Assembly (NCBI GenBank): GCA_019637795.1
Contig: JAHBUY010000002.1
Span: forward strand, 186,001-250,000
Source of the DNA: a bacterium
GTDB lineage: Bacteria; Desulfobacterota; Binatia; HRBIN30; CADEER01
Reading direction: 5' to 3'
Length of the DNA stretch: 64,000 nt
Each line of letters begins with the position of its first letter. The first letter of the stretch is position 1. The notes under the pieces are model-generated. The model searched no databases. It saw only the letters and a program-made list of their open reading frames with translations, and was not told the origin of the DNA. The translations under genes were made by a program, and so were the position numbers. This document shows positions 55,039-63,786 of this stretch, piece by piece.

Positions 55039-55908
55039 TCAGACGACCGCGCCGACGCGCAGCGGCGGCTCGACGTTGGCCGCCAGCGGGCTGGGCTCGA
55101 TCCGCGCCTGCTCGTGGCTGCCGAGGGTGAGCACCTCGACGCCGCGCTCGGTGACCAGCAGCGTGTGCTCGAACTGCGCCGAGAGCGAGCCGTCGACGGT
55201 CACCGCCGTCCAGCCGTCCCGCAGCACCTGGCAGCGCCAGTCGCCGAGGTTGATCATCGGCTCGATGGTGAACGTCATCCCCGGCAGCAGGCGTTCGCCG
55301 CTCCCCGGCTTGCCGTAGTGCAGGATCGCCGGCGCGGTGTGGAACAGACGCCCGATGCCGTGCCCCGAGAACTGGCGCACCACCGAGTAGCCGCGCGGCT
55401 CGACGAAGCTCTGGATGGCGTGTCCGATGTCGCCGGTGGTGGCGCCCGGCCGCACCGCCGAGATGCCGCGCCACAGCGCGCGGTAGGTATCCTGCACGAG
55501 CTGGCGCGCTTTCGGCGACACCTCGCCGATCAGGAAGGTGCGCGACGCGTCGCCGTGGAAGCCATCGAGGATCGGGGTGACGTCGACGTTGACGATGTCG
55601 CCCTCGCGCAGCACCCGTTCGGGATCGGGGATGCCGTGGCAGACGACGTCGTTGACCGAGGTGCAGCAGTGCGCCGGGAAGCCGTGGTAGCGATACGGGG
55701 CGCTGACCGCGCCGCGGGCCCGGGTCGCCTCGTCGACCAGGCGGTCGATGTCGGCGGTGCTCATGCCCGCCCGGATCTGCCCCTCGACGAGGTCGAGCAG
55801 CTCGCCCGCGAAGCGGCCGGCGGCGCGCATCTTCTCGATCTCGAACGGCCCGAGGGTCGACGCGCCCGGGCGTCGGTCGTCCTTCCGCTTGCGCTTCTTG
55901 CGCGTCAT
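55039..55908 (-). CDS. map: Type I methionine aminopeptidase
   Basis: 289 aa. Removes N-terminal Met from nascent proteins. All five metal ligands are placed in recognisable motifs: VDVTPILDGFHGD (two Asp), GHGIGRLFH (His), TFTIEPM (Glu) and QFEHTLLV (Glu). An Arg/Lys-rich N-terminal extension (MTRKKRKRKDDRRPG) precedes the fold; comparable extensions bind ribosomes in some Map proteins. ATG 55908; a second in-frame ATG at 55947 would add 13 residues. Confidence 0.94.
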   Translation of the reverse strand: MTRKKRKRKDDRRPGASTLGPFEIEKMRAAGRFAGELLDLVEGQIRAGMSTADIDRLVDEATRARGAVSAPYRYHGFPAHCCTSVNDVVCHGIPDPERVLREGDIVNVDVTPILDGFHGDASRTFLIGEVSPKARQLVQDTYRALWRGISAVRPGATTGDIGHAIQSFVEPRGYSVVRQFSGHGIGRLFHTAPAILHYGKPGSGERLLPGMTFTIEPMINLGDWRCQVLRDGWTAVTVDGSLSAQFEHTLLVTERGVEVLTLGSHEQARIEPSPLAANVEPPLRVGAVV

Positions 55909-56071
55909 AGGAGTCGGCAGGATAGCCGACGCCCGCGAGTTGGCCAACCGGGTCCGTGCACCGGGTCCGTGCCGGGGGGCCGAGGCGTCCGCGTCGGCCC
56001 CCCGAGGGACGACACCGCGCCGCGTTGCCGGGGGACGGCCGCTCCGCTAGGCCTGCCCGCCGGGAGGCGCG

Positions 56072-56479
56072 ATGAACTACTGGCTGATGAAATCGGAGCC
56101 CGGCACCTACAGTTGGGCCGATCTGCAGCGCGACCGCCGCACGGTCTGGGACGGCGTCCGCAACTTCCAGGCGCGCAACAACCTGCGCGCCATGCGGCCC
56201 GGCGACCTGGCCCTGTTCTACCACTCGGTCAACGAGCGCAGCATCCCCGGCGTGGCGCGCATCGCCTCCGCTCCCTATGCCGACCCCAAGGCGCCGGACT
56301 GGACGGTGGTGGACGTCGAGCCCGTCCACGCCCTGAAAACGCCGGTGACGCTCGAGCGCATCAAGGCGGAACCGGCGCTGCGCGAGATGGTGCTGCTGCG
56401 GCAGTCGCGGCTGTCGGTGCAGCCGGTGCGCAAGGCGGAGTTCGACGCCATCGTGAAGATCGGCGGCCGGCAGCGTTGA
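56072..56479 (+). CDS. EVE-domain protein
   Basis: 135 aa, a complete EVE (PUA-like) domain: MNYWLMKSEPGTYSWADL, VWDGVRNFQARNNLR, GDLALFYHS and a DVEPVHALKTPVTLERIK segment. EVE domains bind modified bases in DNA or RNA; this is the common THYN1-like stand-alone bacterial form of about 135-150 aa. ATG 56072 has GGGAGG 5 bases upstream. Divergent from map. Confidence 0.93.
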   Translation: MNYWLMKSEPGTYSWADLQRDRRTVWDGVRNFQARNNLRAMRPGDLALFYHSVNERSIPGVARIASAPYADPKAPDWTVVDVEPVHALKTPVTLERIKAEPALREMVLLRQSRLSVQPVRKAEFDAIVKIGGRQR

Positions 56480-56519
56480 CGGCCGCCGGCGCGCGGCGGA
56501 CGCGGGCTGCCAGCCCGCG

Positions 56520-56885
56520 CTAGACGATCTCGCGCTCGGTGGCGACGAAGAGCGTCGAGCGGCCGAGGTCGATGAAGCGCCGCTCGTCCTCGAGCAGCGC
56601 GAGGCTGGCGGCGCGGCCCTGCGGGCTCGCGGTCGCCGCCGCCAGCTCCTCCGCCGAATCCCACCAGAGCTCGGCGACCCCGTCGTAGCCGGGGAGCGCG
56701 CCGCGGTTCGCCTGCAGCGCCGCGTCGAGCGCCCCGTCCCCGGCGTGCGACTGCACGTAGCGACGGATCCGCAGCGCCGCCGCGTGCCGCCGCACCAGCG
56801 GCCCGTGCGTCTCCAGCCAGTAGCGCTGGAACTCCCCGCGGCTCAGGCGCGGCAGGCGGTGCAGGCAGAAGAGGAGCTTGAGCAT
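56520..56885 (-). CDS. EthD-domain protein
   Basis: 121-aa dimeric alpha-beta barrel of the EthD type: LKLLFCLHRLPRLSRGEFQR, YWLETHGPLVRR and YDGVAELWWDSAEELAAA. EthD proteins accompany degradative pathways but lack a defined reaction. It begins 38 bases after the stop of the acyl-CoA ligase gene on the same strand, so probably co-transcribed and perhaps working in the same catabolic route. Confidence 0.88.
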   Translation of the reverse strand: MLKLLFCLHRLPRLSRGEFQRYWLETHGPLVRRHAAALRIRRYVQSHAGDGALDAALQANRGALPGYDGVAELWWDSAEELAAATASPQGRAASLALLEDERRFIDLGRSTLFVATEREIV

Positions 56886-56923
56886 GGGAGTGCGCGGGGC
56901 GCCATCGCGCCGGCGGCGCCGGC

Positions 56924-58474
56924 TCAGATCGCCCGTTCCCTGCCCGCCCAGTACGGGTCGCGCAGCTTGCGCTTGTACAGCTTGCCGTTGGGATCGCGCG
57001 GCATGCTGTCGACGAAGTCGATCGAGCGCGGCGCCTTGTAGCGGGCGATGTGTTCGCCGCACCAGGCGAGGATCTCCTCGGCGAGCGCCGGGCCCGGCGT
57101 GACACCGGGCGCCGGTTCGACCACCGCCTTCACTTCCTCGCCCCAGTCCTCGTGCGGGATGCCGAAGACGGCCGCGTCGGCGATCTTCGGATGCTGGAGA
57201 AGCTGCGCCTCGACCTCGGTCGGATAGATGTTCACGCCGCCGGAGATGATCATGTCGATCTTGCGATCGCAGAGGAACAGGTAGCCGTCGGCGTTCAGGT
57301 AGCCGATGTCGCCGACGGTGAAGAAGCCGTCGCGCCGGTTGGCCGCCGTCTTGCCATCGTCCTTGTGGTATTTGAAGTCGGCGGCGCCGAGCGCCATGTA
57401 CACGGTGCCCGGCGCGTCGACCGGACAGGGATTGCCGGCGTCGTCGTAGATGCGGATCTCCGAGCTCGGCCAGGCGCGGCCGACGGTGCCGGGGTAGCGC
57501 AGCCACTCCTCGGGCGTCACCAGCGTGCCGCCGCCCTCGCTGGCGGCGTAGTACTCGTAGATCACCGGTCCCCACCACTCGAGCATGCGGCGCTTGACGT
57601 CCACCGGACACGGCGCGGCGGCGTGCACCATGTGGCGCAGCGACGACACGTCGTAGCGGCGCTTCACCTCCTCGGGCAGCGCCAGCAGGCGGTGGAACTG
57701 GGTCGGCACCATGTGGCTGGTGGTGACCCGATGGCGCTGGATCGCCTCCAGGCACAGCTCCGGCGTCCACTTGTCCATCAGCACCACGGTGTGGCCGTAG
57801 TGCAGCGACGAGGCGGCGAACACCAGCACCGCGGTGTGGTAGAGCGGCGAGCCGCAGAGGTGGACGTTGTCGGCGTGCGGCTGGATGCCGAACATGCCGA
57901 GGAACATCGCGAACATCGAGCAGACGGCGTCGGGATCGTAGGGCGCCAGCGGCCGCCGCACCCCTTTCGGACGCCCGGTGGTGCCCGAGGTGTAGTTCAT
58001 CACCTGCCCGGCCACGCGGTCGCCCGGCAGCTCGGCCGACTGCCCCTCGACGAGGCTGGCGAAGGACCGGAAGCCCGGCACCGTGCCGACCGCGTAGCAG
58101 GCGCTCTCCGGCAGCCCGGCCTCGCGCGCCGCGCCGGCGCAGATGGCGGCGAAACGCTCGGCGCCGATGAACGCCTTCGCCTCGCAGTCGCCGACGATGT
58201 AGCCCACCTCGCCGGCGGTGAGGTGGTTGTTGATCGGCGTCAGGTACCACCCCGACTGCATGGCGGCGAGGTAGGTGACGATCATCGCCGCGCCGTTCGG
58301 CAGGCAGGTGGCGACGCAGTCGCCCTGCTGCAGGCCGAGCGCCCGCAACCCGTGCACCAGGCGGTTGGCCTCGGCCAGCAGCTCGCCGGCGCGCCACGCG
58401 CGCCCGTCGGGCTCGACCAGCGCCAGGTGCTGGGGGTCGCGCTGGGCGAGATTCCAGAATCCGTACTCTGACAT
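56924..58474 (-). CDS. Acyl-CoA synthetase (AMP-forming)
   Basis: 516-aa ANL-superfamily ligase that activates a carboxylic acid with ATP and CoA. P-loop-like MNYTSGTTGRPKGVRRP near residues 160-176, YEYYAASEGGGTLVTPEEW, FTVGDIGYLNADGYLFLCDR (A8 region) and the catalytic-Lys segment RDPNGKLYKRKLRD near 497-510. The EGGG-type A5 motif is typical of the FadD3/CaiC-like group for branched or cyclic acids. Upstream by 63 bases is the FKBP gene; EthD follows. Confidence 0.92.
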   Translation of the reverse strand: MSEYGFWNLAQRDPQHLALVEPDGRAWRAGELLAEANRLVHGLRALGLQQGDCVATCLPNGAAMIVTYLAAMQSGWYLTPINNHLTAGEVGYIVGDCEAKAFIGAERFAAICAGAAREAGLPESACYAVGTVPGFRSFASLVEGQSAELPGDRVAGQVMNYTSGTTGRPKGVRRPLAPYDPDAVCSMFAMFLGMFGIQPHADNVHLCGSPLYHTAVLVFAASSLHYGHTVVLMDKWTPELCLEAIQRHRVTTSHMVPTQFHRLLALPEEVKRRYDVSSLRHMVHAAAPCPVDVKRRMLEWWGPVIYEYYAASEGGGTLVTPEEWLRYPGTVGRAWPSSEIRIYDDAGNPCPVDAPGTVYMALGAADFKYHKDDGKTAANRRDGFFTVGDIGYLNADGYLFLCDRKIDMIISGGVNIYPTEVEAQLLQHPKIADAAVFGIPHEDWGEEVKAVVEPAPGVTPGPALAEEILAWCGEHIARYKAPRSIDFVDSMPRDPNGKLYKRKLRDPYWAGRERAI

Positions 58475-58537
58475 GGGCGGCTCTCCGCGATGCGGCGCGA
58501 CCGCATCGGTCGCGCCGCACCCTGGGTTGAGACGTGA

Positions 58538-59284
58538 CTACTTGCTGGCCGGCTTCTCAGCCGGCTTCTCGGCCGGGTTCGGGGCCGCGCCCGGGGCGCC
58601 CGACGCGCCGGCCGCCGGCTTCTCGATCTCCAGCAGCTCCACCTCGAAGACCAGCGGCGCGCCCGGCTTGATCTTCGGCGGCGCCCCGCGGTCGCCGTAG
58701 GCGATGCTCGACGGGCAGATGATCTTCGCCTTGCCGCCGACCTTCATCTTCTGCACCGCCTCGGTCCAGCACGGGATGACGCGGTTCAGCGGGAAGGTCG
58801 CCGGCGTGCCGCGCTCCTTCGAGCTGTCGAACACGGTGCCGTCGCGCAGCGTGCCGTGGTAGTGCACCTTCACCGTGTCGGTGGCCTTCGGGCTCTCGCC
58901 GTTGCCCGGCGCCAGCTCGAAGAAGATGAGGCCGCTCTCGCTCTTCTGCGCGCCCTTCTCCTTCGCCATCTTGTCGAGGAAGCCCTGGGCGTCCTTCTTC
59001 TCCGCCTCGGCCGCCGTCTTGGCCCGATCCTGGGCGAGCTGCTGCAGCTTGGCGCGGTAGTCCTTGAGGTCGATCTGCTCCTTGTTCGCCAGCCCGTCCA
59101 CCAGTCCCTGCTGGACCAGCTTCACCTCGTCCGGCGTCAGGTAGTAGGGCTGTAGGCTCTGCGACAGCGCGACACCGAGCGCGTAGATCGTCTTCTGTTC
59201 GTCGGTGTCCAGTTTCGCCTGGCTGAATGCCGGCGCGGCCAGGCCCAAGACCAGGGCCAGCACGGTGGTGGTGCGGGTGAACAT
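58538..59284 (-). CDS. Exported FKBP-type peptidyl-prolyl isomerase
   Basis: 248 aa. Signal peptide MFTRTTTVLALVLGLAAPAF, an N-terminal FkpA/Mip-like dimerisation domain (YALGVALSQSLQPYYLT, ending in a long charged helix), and an FKBP domain with VKVHYHGTLRDGTVFDSS, FPLNRVIPCWTEAVQKMKVG and IAYGDRGAPPKIKPGAPLVF. The C-terminus is a Pro/Ala/Lys-rich tail (AEKPAEKPASK). It acts as a periplasmic folding catalyst. ATG 59284 has AAGGAG 6 bases upstream. Confidence 0.93.
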   Translation of the reverse strand: MFTRTTTVLALVLGLAAPAFSQAKLDTDEQKTIYALGVALSQSLQPYYLTPDEVKLVQQGLVDGLANKEQIDLKDYRAKLQQLAQDRAKTAAEAEKKDAQGFLDKMAKEKGAQKSESGLIFFELAPGNGESPKATDTVKVHYHGTLRDGTVFDSSKERGTPATFPLNRVIPCWTEAVQKMKVGGKAKIICPSSIAYGDRGAPPKIKPGAPLVFEVELLEIEKPAAGASGAPGAAPNPAEKPAEKPASK

Positions 59285-59450
59285 GCATTCTCCTTTCGAG
59301 AGTGGGTGGGCGAAGACCAGCCGCCCACGTCTAGCCGAATCCCCCGAGAGCTGCCAAGCGGCGGCGGCGTCCGCGGCGCCTCCAGGTGAGAAGACGAGGA
59401 ATCCCATCCCGCCGTGCAGCAAAAGGGGCGCTTCGGCCGTGCCTTAGAGA

Positions 59451-61277
59451 ATGGGCGCTGGTAGCGTGAGCGCCACGAAGGAGCCGCCCCTGCCGCCGAC
59501 CGCCGCCATCCGCCGCCTGCTCGTGTTCGCCGCCACCGTCATCGCCACCCCCGCCCTGGCGACGACCGCCGACGACCTCTGCGCCCCGTCCGCCAATCCC
59601 TGCACCATCACCGGCACCAAGACGGTCACCCCCGGCTCGGTCATCGACGTCGGCAGTCGGCGTCTGTCGATCCTCGGCACGCTCAACCTGACCAGCGGCG
59701 CCATGACGCTGCGCGCCGGGGAATTCCGCATCGAGAGCGGCGGCAAGCTGCAAGGCAAGGGGACCACCAGCATCGCCGGCGCGACCATCACCGTCGTCGC
59801 GGACAGCGTGCTCGCCGCCGGCCGCGCCGACCTCTCCGGCGCTCCCGGCGGCACGCTGATCATCACCAGCAGCGGCCCGCTGATCGTCACCGGCAGCATC
59901 GACGCGTTCAGCAACGCCCAGAGCGGCGGCGCGGTCAGCCTCACCGGCACCGACGTCACCATCTCCGGCAGCGTCGACGTGCACGGCGGACCGGACAGTT
60001 TCGGCGGCGACGTGAAGGTGATCGCCAGCGGCAGCCTCTCCCTCGGCGGCAGCCTGACGGCAACCGGCGGCGACGGCGGCAGCGTCACGCTGACCAGCGC
60101 GGGCGCCGCCACCGTCAGCGCCAGCGCCGTCGTCACCACCAGCGCCAGCCGCACCGCCGGCAGCGGCGGCGAGATCACCGCCACCGCCGGCGGCGACCTG
60201 GTGATCGAGGGCGATCTCACCGCCAACGGCCGCAGCGGCAATGCCGACGACGGCGGCGGCGACGGCGGCTCGATCTCGCTCACCGGCGCCAGCATCCGCG
60301 CCGAGCGCGCCGCCAATCGCATCGCCGCGGTGGCGGGCAGCCCGGACGGCGTCGGGGGCGAGATCGAGCTCATCGCCGACATCGGCGACCTCAGCCTGCG
60401 CGGCCGCATCGATGCCTCGTCGCCCGGCAGCGACGGCAGCGGCGGCACCATCAGCCTCGACGCCGGCGGCGCCATCGCCCTCGGCGGCTCGATCCAGATC
60501 GGCGGCGGCGCGGATGGCGGCGGCGACGTCGACATCAGCAGCGAGACCACCATCACCGTCGCCGCCGGCGCCACCGTCAACGCCGCCGCCAGCGGCACGG
60601 GCGGGGGCGGCACCATCGACCTCGATGGCGCCGAGGTCGTCGTCGCCGGCAGCCTGATCGCCGACGGCGGCAACACCGCCGGCAGCACCGGCGGCAGCAT
60701 CCGGCTCACCGCCTGCGAGCTGCGGATCGCCACCGGCGGCCGTCTCTCCAGCCTGCGCCCCTCCGGCGACAACACCCTGGTCGGCCGCGACCACAGCAGC
60801 ATCGCCGGCACCCTGCGCGCCGACGTCGCCACGGGACTGAACCGCGCCCGCTACGCCGGCCCGGGCCACGCGCCGCAGATCCTCGCCGGCGCCTCGATCC
60901 AGCCGGCGCTGACGCTGGTGCAGGACGCCGCCATCATCCCCTGCGCCGGGGTCGACACGCCGACGCCGACGCCGACCGTCACCGTCACCGTGCCGCCGGG
61001 TTCCACCGACACGGCGACGCCGCCCCCCACGCCGACCGGCGACGCCCCGAACGGCTCGCCCAGCGAGACGCCGACCCCCACGCCGACGCCGCCGTTCTGC
61101 GTCGGCGACTGCACCGGCGACGGCAGCGTCTCGGTCGCCGACCTGATCGTCGGCGTCAACATCGCCCTCGGCAATCAGCCGGTCGACAACTGCCCCGCCT
61201 TCGACGTCAACGGCGACGGCATGGTGTCGATCAGCGAGCTGATCCAGGCGGTCGGCAACGCGCTCGACGGGTGCTGA
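59451..61277 (+). CDS. Secreted Gly/Ser/Thr-rich repeat protein with C-terminal double EF-hand module
   Basis: 608 aa. An N-terminal export signal (IRRLLVFAATVIATPALA) preceded by about 20 residues, then some 430 residues of short Gly/Ser/Thr/Ala beta-strand repeats (GGSVTLTSAG, GGSISLTGASIRAE, GGTISLDAGGAIALGG), as in right-handed beta-helix or filamentous-haemagglutinin-like surface proteins. A Thr-Pro linker (TPTPTPTVTVTVPP and TPTPTPTPPF) leads to the module CVGDCTGDGSVSVADL...DGC that ends the protein. No catalytic motif. ATG 59451; GTG 59466 is an in-frame alternative. Confidence 0.8.
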   Translation: MGAGSVSATKEPPLPPTAAIRRLLVFAATVIATPALATTADDLCAPSANPCTITGTKTVTPGSVIDVGSRRLSILGTLNLTSGAMTLRAGEFRIESGGKLQGKGTTSIAGATITVVADSVLAAGRADLSGAPGGTLIITSSGPLIVTGSIDAFSNAQSGGAVSLTGTDVTISGSVDVHGGPDSFGGDVKVIASGSLSLGGSLTATGGDGGSVTLTSAGAATVSASAVVTTSASRTAGSGGEITATAGGDLVIEGDLTANGRSGNADDGGGDGGSISLTGASIRAERAANRIAAVAGSPDGVGGEIELIADIGDLSLRGRIDASSPGSDGSGGTISLDAGGAIALGGSIQIGGGADGGGDVDISSETTITVAAGATVNAAASGTGGGGTIDLDGAEVVVAGSLIADGGNTAGSTGGSIRLTACELRIATGGRLSSLRPSGDNTLVGRDHSSIAGTLRADVATGLNRARYAGPGHAPQILAGASIQPALTLVQDAAIIPCAGVDTPTPTPTVTVTVPPGSTDTATPPPTPTGDAPNGSPSETPTPTPTPPFCVGDCTGDGSVSVADLIVGVNIALGNQPVDNCPAFDVNGDGMVSISELIQAVGNALDGC

Positions 61278-61317
61278 ACGCCGCGCCGACCGCGCGCGGC
61301 GCGCCAGCGCCCGACAC

Positions 61318-61737
61318 TCACGTCGTCAGCACGACGACCGCGCTGCCCGGCGTCGTCTTCTTGCCCTCCGGGTTCTCGGTCCAGACCTCGAGCTCGACCA
61401 GCTTCTCGCCGTTCTCCTCCCACTTCCGCTTCACCCGGCCGCGGCAGACGATGTCCTGATGGGGGAAATCCATGCCGCGATACTGGCAGGCGATGCGGCG
61501 CACGCGGCCGTGATGACCGAGCCAGTTGGAGACCAGCTCGCCGAGCGCCGCGTACTTGAAGCGGCCGTGGACGATGATCGAGCCGATCTCCTTGGCCTGC
61601 GGAAAGTTGAAATCGTAGTGCAGCGGATTGAAGTCGCCCGAGCCGGCGGCGTACTTCACCAGTTGTTCGACGTCCGGCTTCTTGCGCAGCTCGGGCAGCG
61701 CGTCGCCTTCGTTGACCGATTCCCAGGTGATCGCCAC
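61318..61737 (-). CDS. MaoC-like dehydratase/hydratase (C-terminal hot-dog subunit)
   Basis: 139-aa hot-dog-fold protein with the hydratase-2 motif YAAGSGDFNPLHYDFNFPQA, in which the Asp and His are catalytic, followed by IIVHGRFKYAALGELV. It would hydrate trans-2-enoyl-CoA. The preceding gene on the same strand encodes an N-terminal-type MaoC subunit 12 bases upstream, so the two probably form a heteromeric hydratase similar to two-gene steroid or fatty-acid hydratases. Confidence 0.9.
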   Translation of the reverse strand: MAITWESVNEGDALPELRKKPDVEQLVKYAAGSGDFNPLHYDFNFPQAKEIGSIIVHGRFKYAALGELVSNWLGHHGRVRRIACQYRGMDFPHQDIVCRGRVKRKWEENGEKLVELEVWTENPEGKKTTPGSAVVVLTT

Positions 61738-61749
61738 GACGGCCTCCGC

Positions 61750-62241
61750 TCAATAGAAGATGGCCTGGCCGCGCTGCACCGCGACGCGCTGGCCGAGCTG
61801 GTTGGTGTACACGGTCTCGGTGGTCATCAGCAGCATCTTGCCGAGCGAGGGACTGACGCGAACGTCGAGGCCGGCGATGCGCGACACCACGGTCAGCGTG
61901 TCGCCGGCGCAGATGTCGCCGAAGTATTCGGTGTCGGTGCCGCCGTCGAGCAGCCCCTTGAGACCGTGGTTGACGCCGACCCGCGCCGCCCGCGGCGCGC
62001 TGAAGGTGTTGTCCGACTCGCCGGGAATGAACACCGGCGTGCCGAGATAGGTCGGCGGCGCCGGCAGGTTGCGGTAGCCGGCCGCCTGCGCCGCCGCGAC
62101 GTCGAAGTAGACGCGGTCGGTGTAGCCGACGCCGCGCGCGAAGGCGCGCACGCTGGTCGTCGTCACCTCGGCCGTCCACGGCGGCGACTCGCGCCCGATC
62201 TGGGCCCGCATCTCGTCGCTGAGCTCGAATGCCTTCGCCAT
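61750..62241 (-). CDS. MaoC-like N-terminal (FAS1-type) dehydratase domain protein
   Basis: 163-aa hot-dog-fold protein of the MaoC N-terminal/UPF0336 group: SVRAFARGVGYTDRVYFD, LPAPPTYLGTPVFIPGE, LLDGGTDTEYFGDICAGDTL and MTTETVYTNQLGQRVA. Such subunits lack the catalytic Asp-His motif and bind the acyl chain, with the partner subunit doing hydration. The partner gene follows after 12 bases. ATG 62241 has GGGAGG about 8 bases upstream. Confidence 0.88.
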   Translation of the reverse strand: MAKAFELSDEMRAQIGRESPPWTAEVTTTSVRAFARGVGYTDRVYFDVAAAQAAGYRNLPAPPTYLGTPVFIPGESDNTFSAPRAARVGVNHGLKGLLDGGTDTEYFGDICAGDTLTVVSRIAGLDVRVSPSLGKMLLMTTETVYTNQLGQRVAVQRGQAIFY

Positions 62242-62370
62242 CGCCTGCCTCCCTCGCGGCCGGCCGTATAACGGGCAGCGGTCGCGGTGGCAACGGACCG
62301 GCGGCGTGCGGCATCCGGTCGCACGCCTTGACCTTGCCGAACCGGGCGCGCACTGTTTTGCACGGTGTTC

Positions 62371-63786
62371 ATGCGGCGCATTCTTCTGCTCGCTGCCCTC
62401 GCGACCCTCGCGGCCGGACCGGCGGTCGCCGAGACCCCGTACGCGCTGCAGTTGCCGCGCGGCTTCCCGGCCCCGAACATCCCGGCCGACAATCCGCTCA
62501 CCTGGGAGAAGATCGAGCTCGGGCGCTTCCTCTTCTACGACACCCGCCTGTCCGGAAATCAGACCTTCGCCTGCGCCACCTGCCATCAGCAGGCGTTGGC
62601 GTTCACCGACGGCCGCCCGCGCGCCGTCGGCTCGACCGGGGAGAGCCACCCGCGCGGCTCGATGTCGCTGGCCAACGTCGCCTACGCCGGCACCCTCGCC
62701 TGGAACAACCCCGGGCTCTTCGCGCTCGAGACGCAGGCGTTGATCCCGATGTTCGGCGAGCACCCGATCGAGCTCGGCCTCACCGGCAGGGAGGAGGAGC
62801 TGTTCGCCCGCCTGAAGGCCGACGCCCGCTACCGGCGCCTGTTCGCCGAAGCGTTCCCGGGCGAGGCGGATCCGGTGTCGCTCGACGCCATCACCAAGGC
62901 CATCGCCTCCTTCGAGCGGACCCTGATCTCCGGCAACTCGCCGTACGACCGCTACGCCCTCGGCCTCGACGACAACGCCATCTCCGCCTCCGCCAAGCGC
63001 GGCGAGGTGCTGTTCTTCGATGCCGACTTCGGCGCCGGCGTCTTCCGCGAATGCTCGCACTGCCACGGCGGCTTCAACTTCACCGCCTCGGTCGACCACT
63101 CGGGCACCATCGCCGAGCGGCCGATGCACAACAACGCGCTCTACAACCTGCGCTGCGCCGACTTCGGCCTGCCCGACATCGACCTGCCGCAGTGCGACAC
63201 GACGCCGCCCGCGACCCAGTGCAGCGGCACCGGTCCACAGGCGATGGGCTGCTACCCGCCCGACAATACCGGCGCCTACAGCATCACCGGCAAGAGCGGC
63301 GACATGGGCAAGTTCAAGGCGCCGACCCTGCGCAACATCGCCGTCACCGGCCCGTACATGCACGACGGCAGCATCGCCACCCTCAGCGAGGTGCTCGACC
63401 ACTACGCCGCCGGCGGCCGCACGATCAGCGACGGCCCCTACGCCGGCGTCGGCGCGGCGAGCCCGGCGCGCGGCCAGTTCATCGTCCGCTTCAACCTCAC
63501 CGACAAGCAGCGCGCCGACCTGCTCGCCTTTTTCGACGCGCTCACCGACCAGGACTTCCTCACCAATCCGCGCTTCGCCGACCCGTTCCAGCCCGTCGCC
63601 TGCCCCGGCGACTGCTCGCTCGACGGCACCGTGACGGTGAACGATCTGGTCGCCGCGGTCGGCGTCAGCCTCGGCGATACCTCGCTGGCGCTGTGCGTGG
63701 CGGCCGACGAGGACGCCGACGGCGCGGTCAGCGTCGGCGAGCTGATCCGCGCCGTGCGCTCGCTGCTCGACGGATGCGCCGCCTGA
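62371..63786 (+). CDS. MbnH-like di-heme cytochrome c peroxidase with C-terminal double EF-hand module
   Basis: 471 aa, exported (signal peptide residues 1-20). Two heme-c motifs: CATCH (Cys68, Cys71, His72) and CSHCH (Cys228, Cys231, His232). Flanking patterns such as FYDTRLSGNQTFACATCHQQ and FGEHPIELGLTGREEELFAR match the MbnH/di-heme peroxidase family. From about residue 409 to the end the protein carries the CPGDCSLDGTVTVNDL...DGC module found in other exported proteins here. Electron acceptor and substrate are unknown. ATG 62371 begins the signal peptide; a GTG two codons upstream is possible. Confidence 0.9.
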   Translation: MRRILLLAALATLAAGPAVAETPYALQLPRGFPAPNIPADNPLTWEKIELGRFLFYDTRLSGNQTFACATCHQQALAFTDGRPRAVGSTGESHPRGSMSLANVAYAGTLAWNNPGLFALETQALIPMFGEHPIELGLTGREEELFARLKADARYRRLFAEAFPGEADPVSLDAITKAIASFERTLISGNSPYDRYALGLDDNAISASAKRGEVLFFDADFGAGVFRECSHCHGGFNFTASVDHSGTIAERPMHNNALYNLRCADFGLPDIDLPQCDTTPPATQCSGTGPQAMGCYPPDNTGAYSITGKSGDMGKFKAPTLRNIAVTGPYMHDGSIATLSEVLDHYAAGGRTISDGPYAGVGAASPARGQFIVRFNLTDKQRADLLAFFDALTDQDFLTNPRFADPFQPVACPGDCSLDGTVTVNDLVAAVGVSLGDTSLALCVAADEDADGAVSVGELIRAVRSLLDGCAA

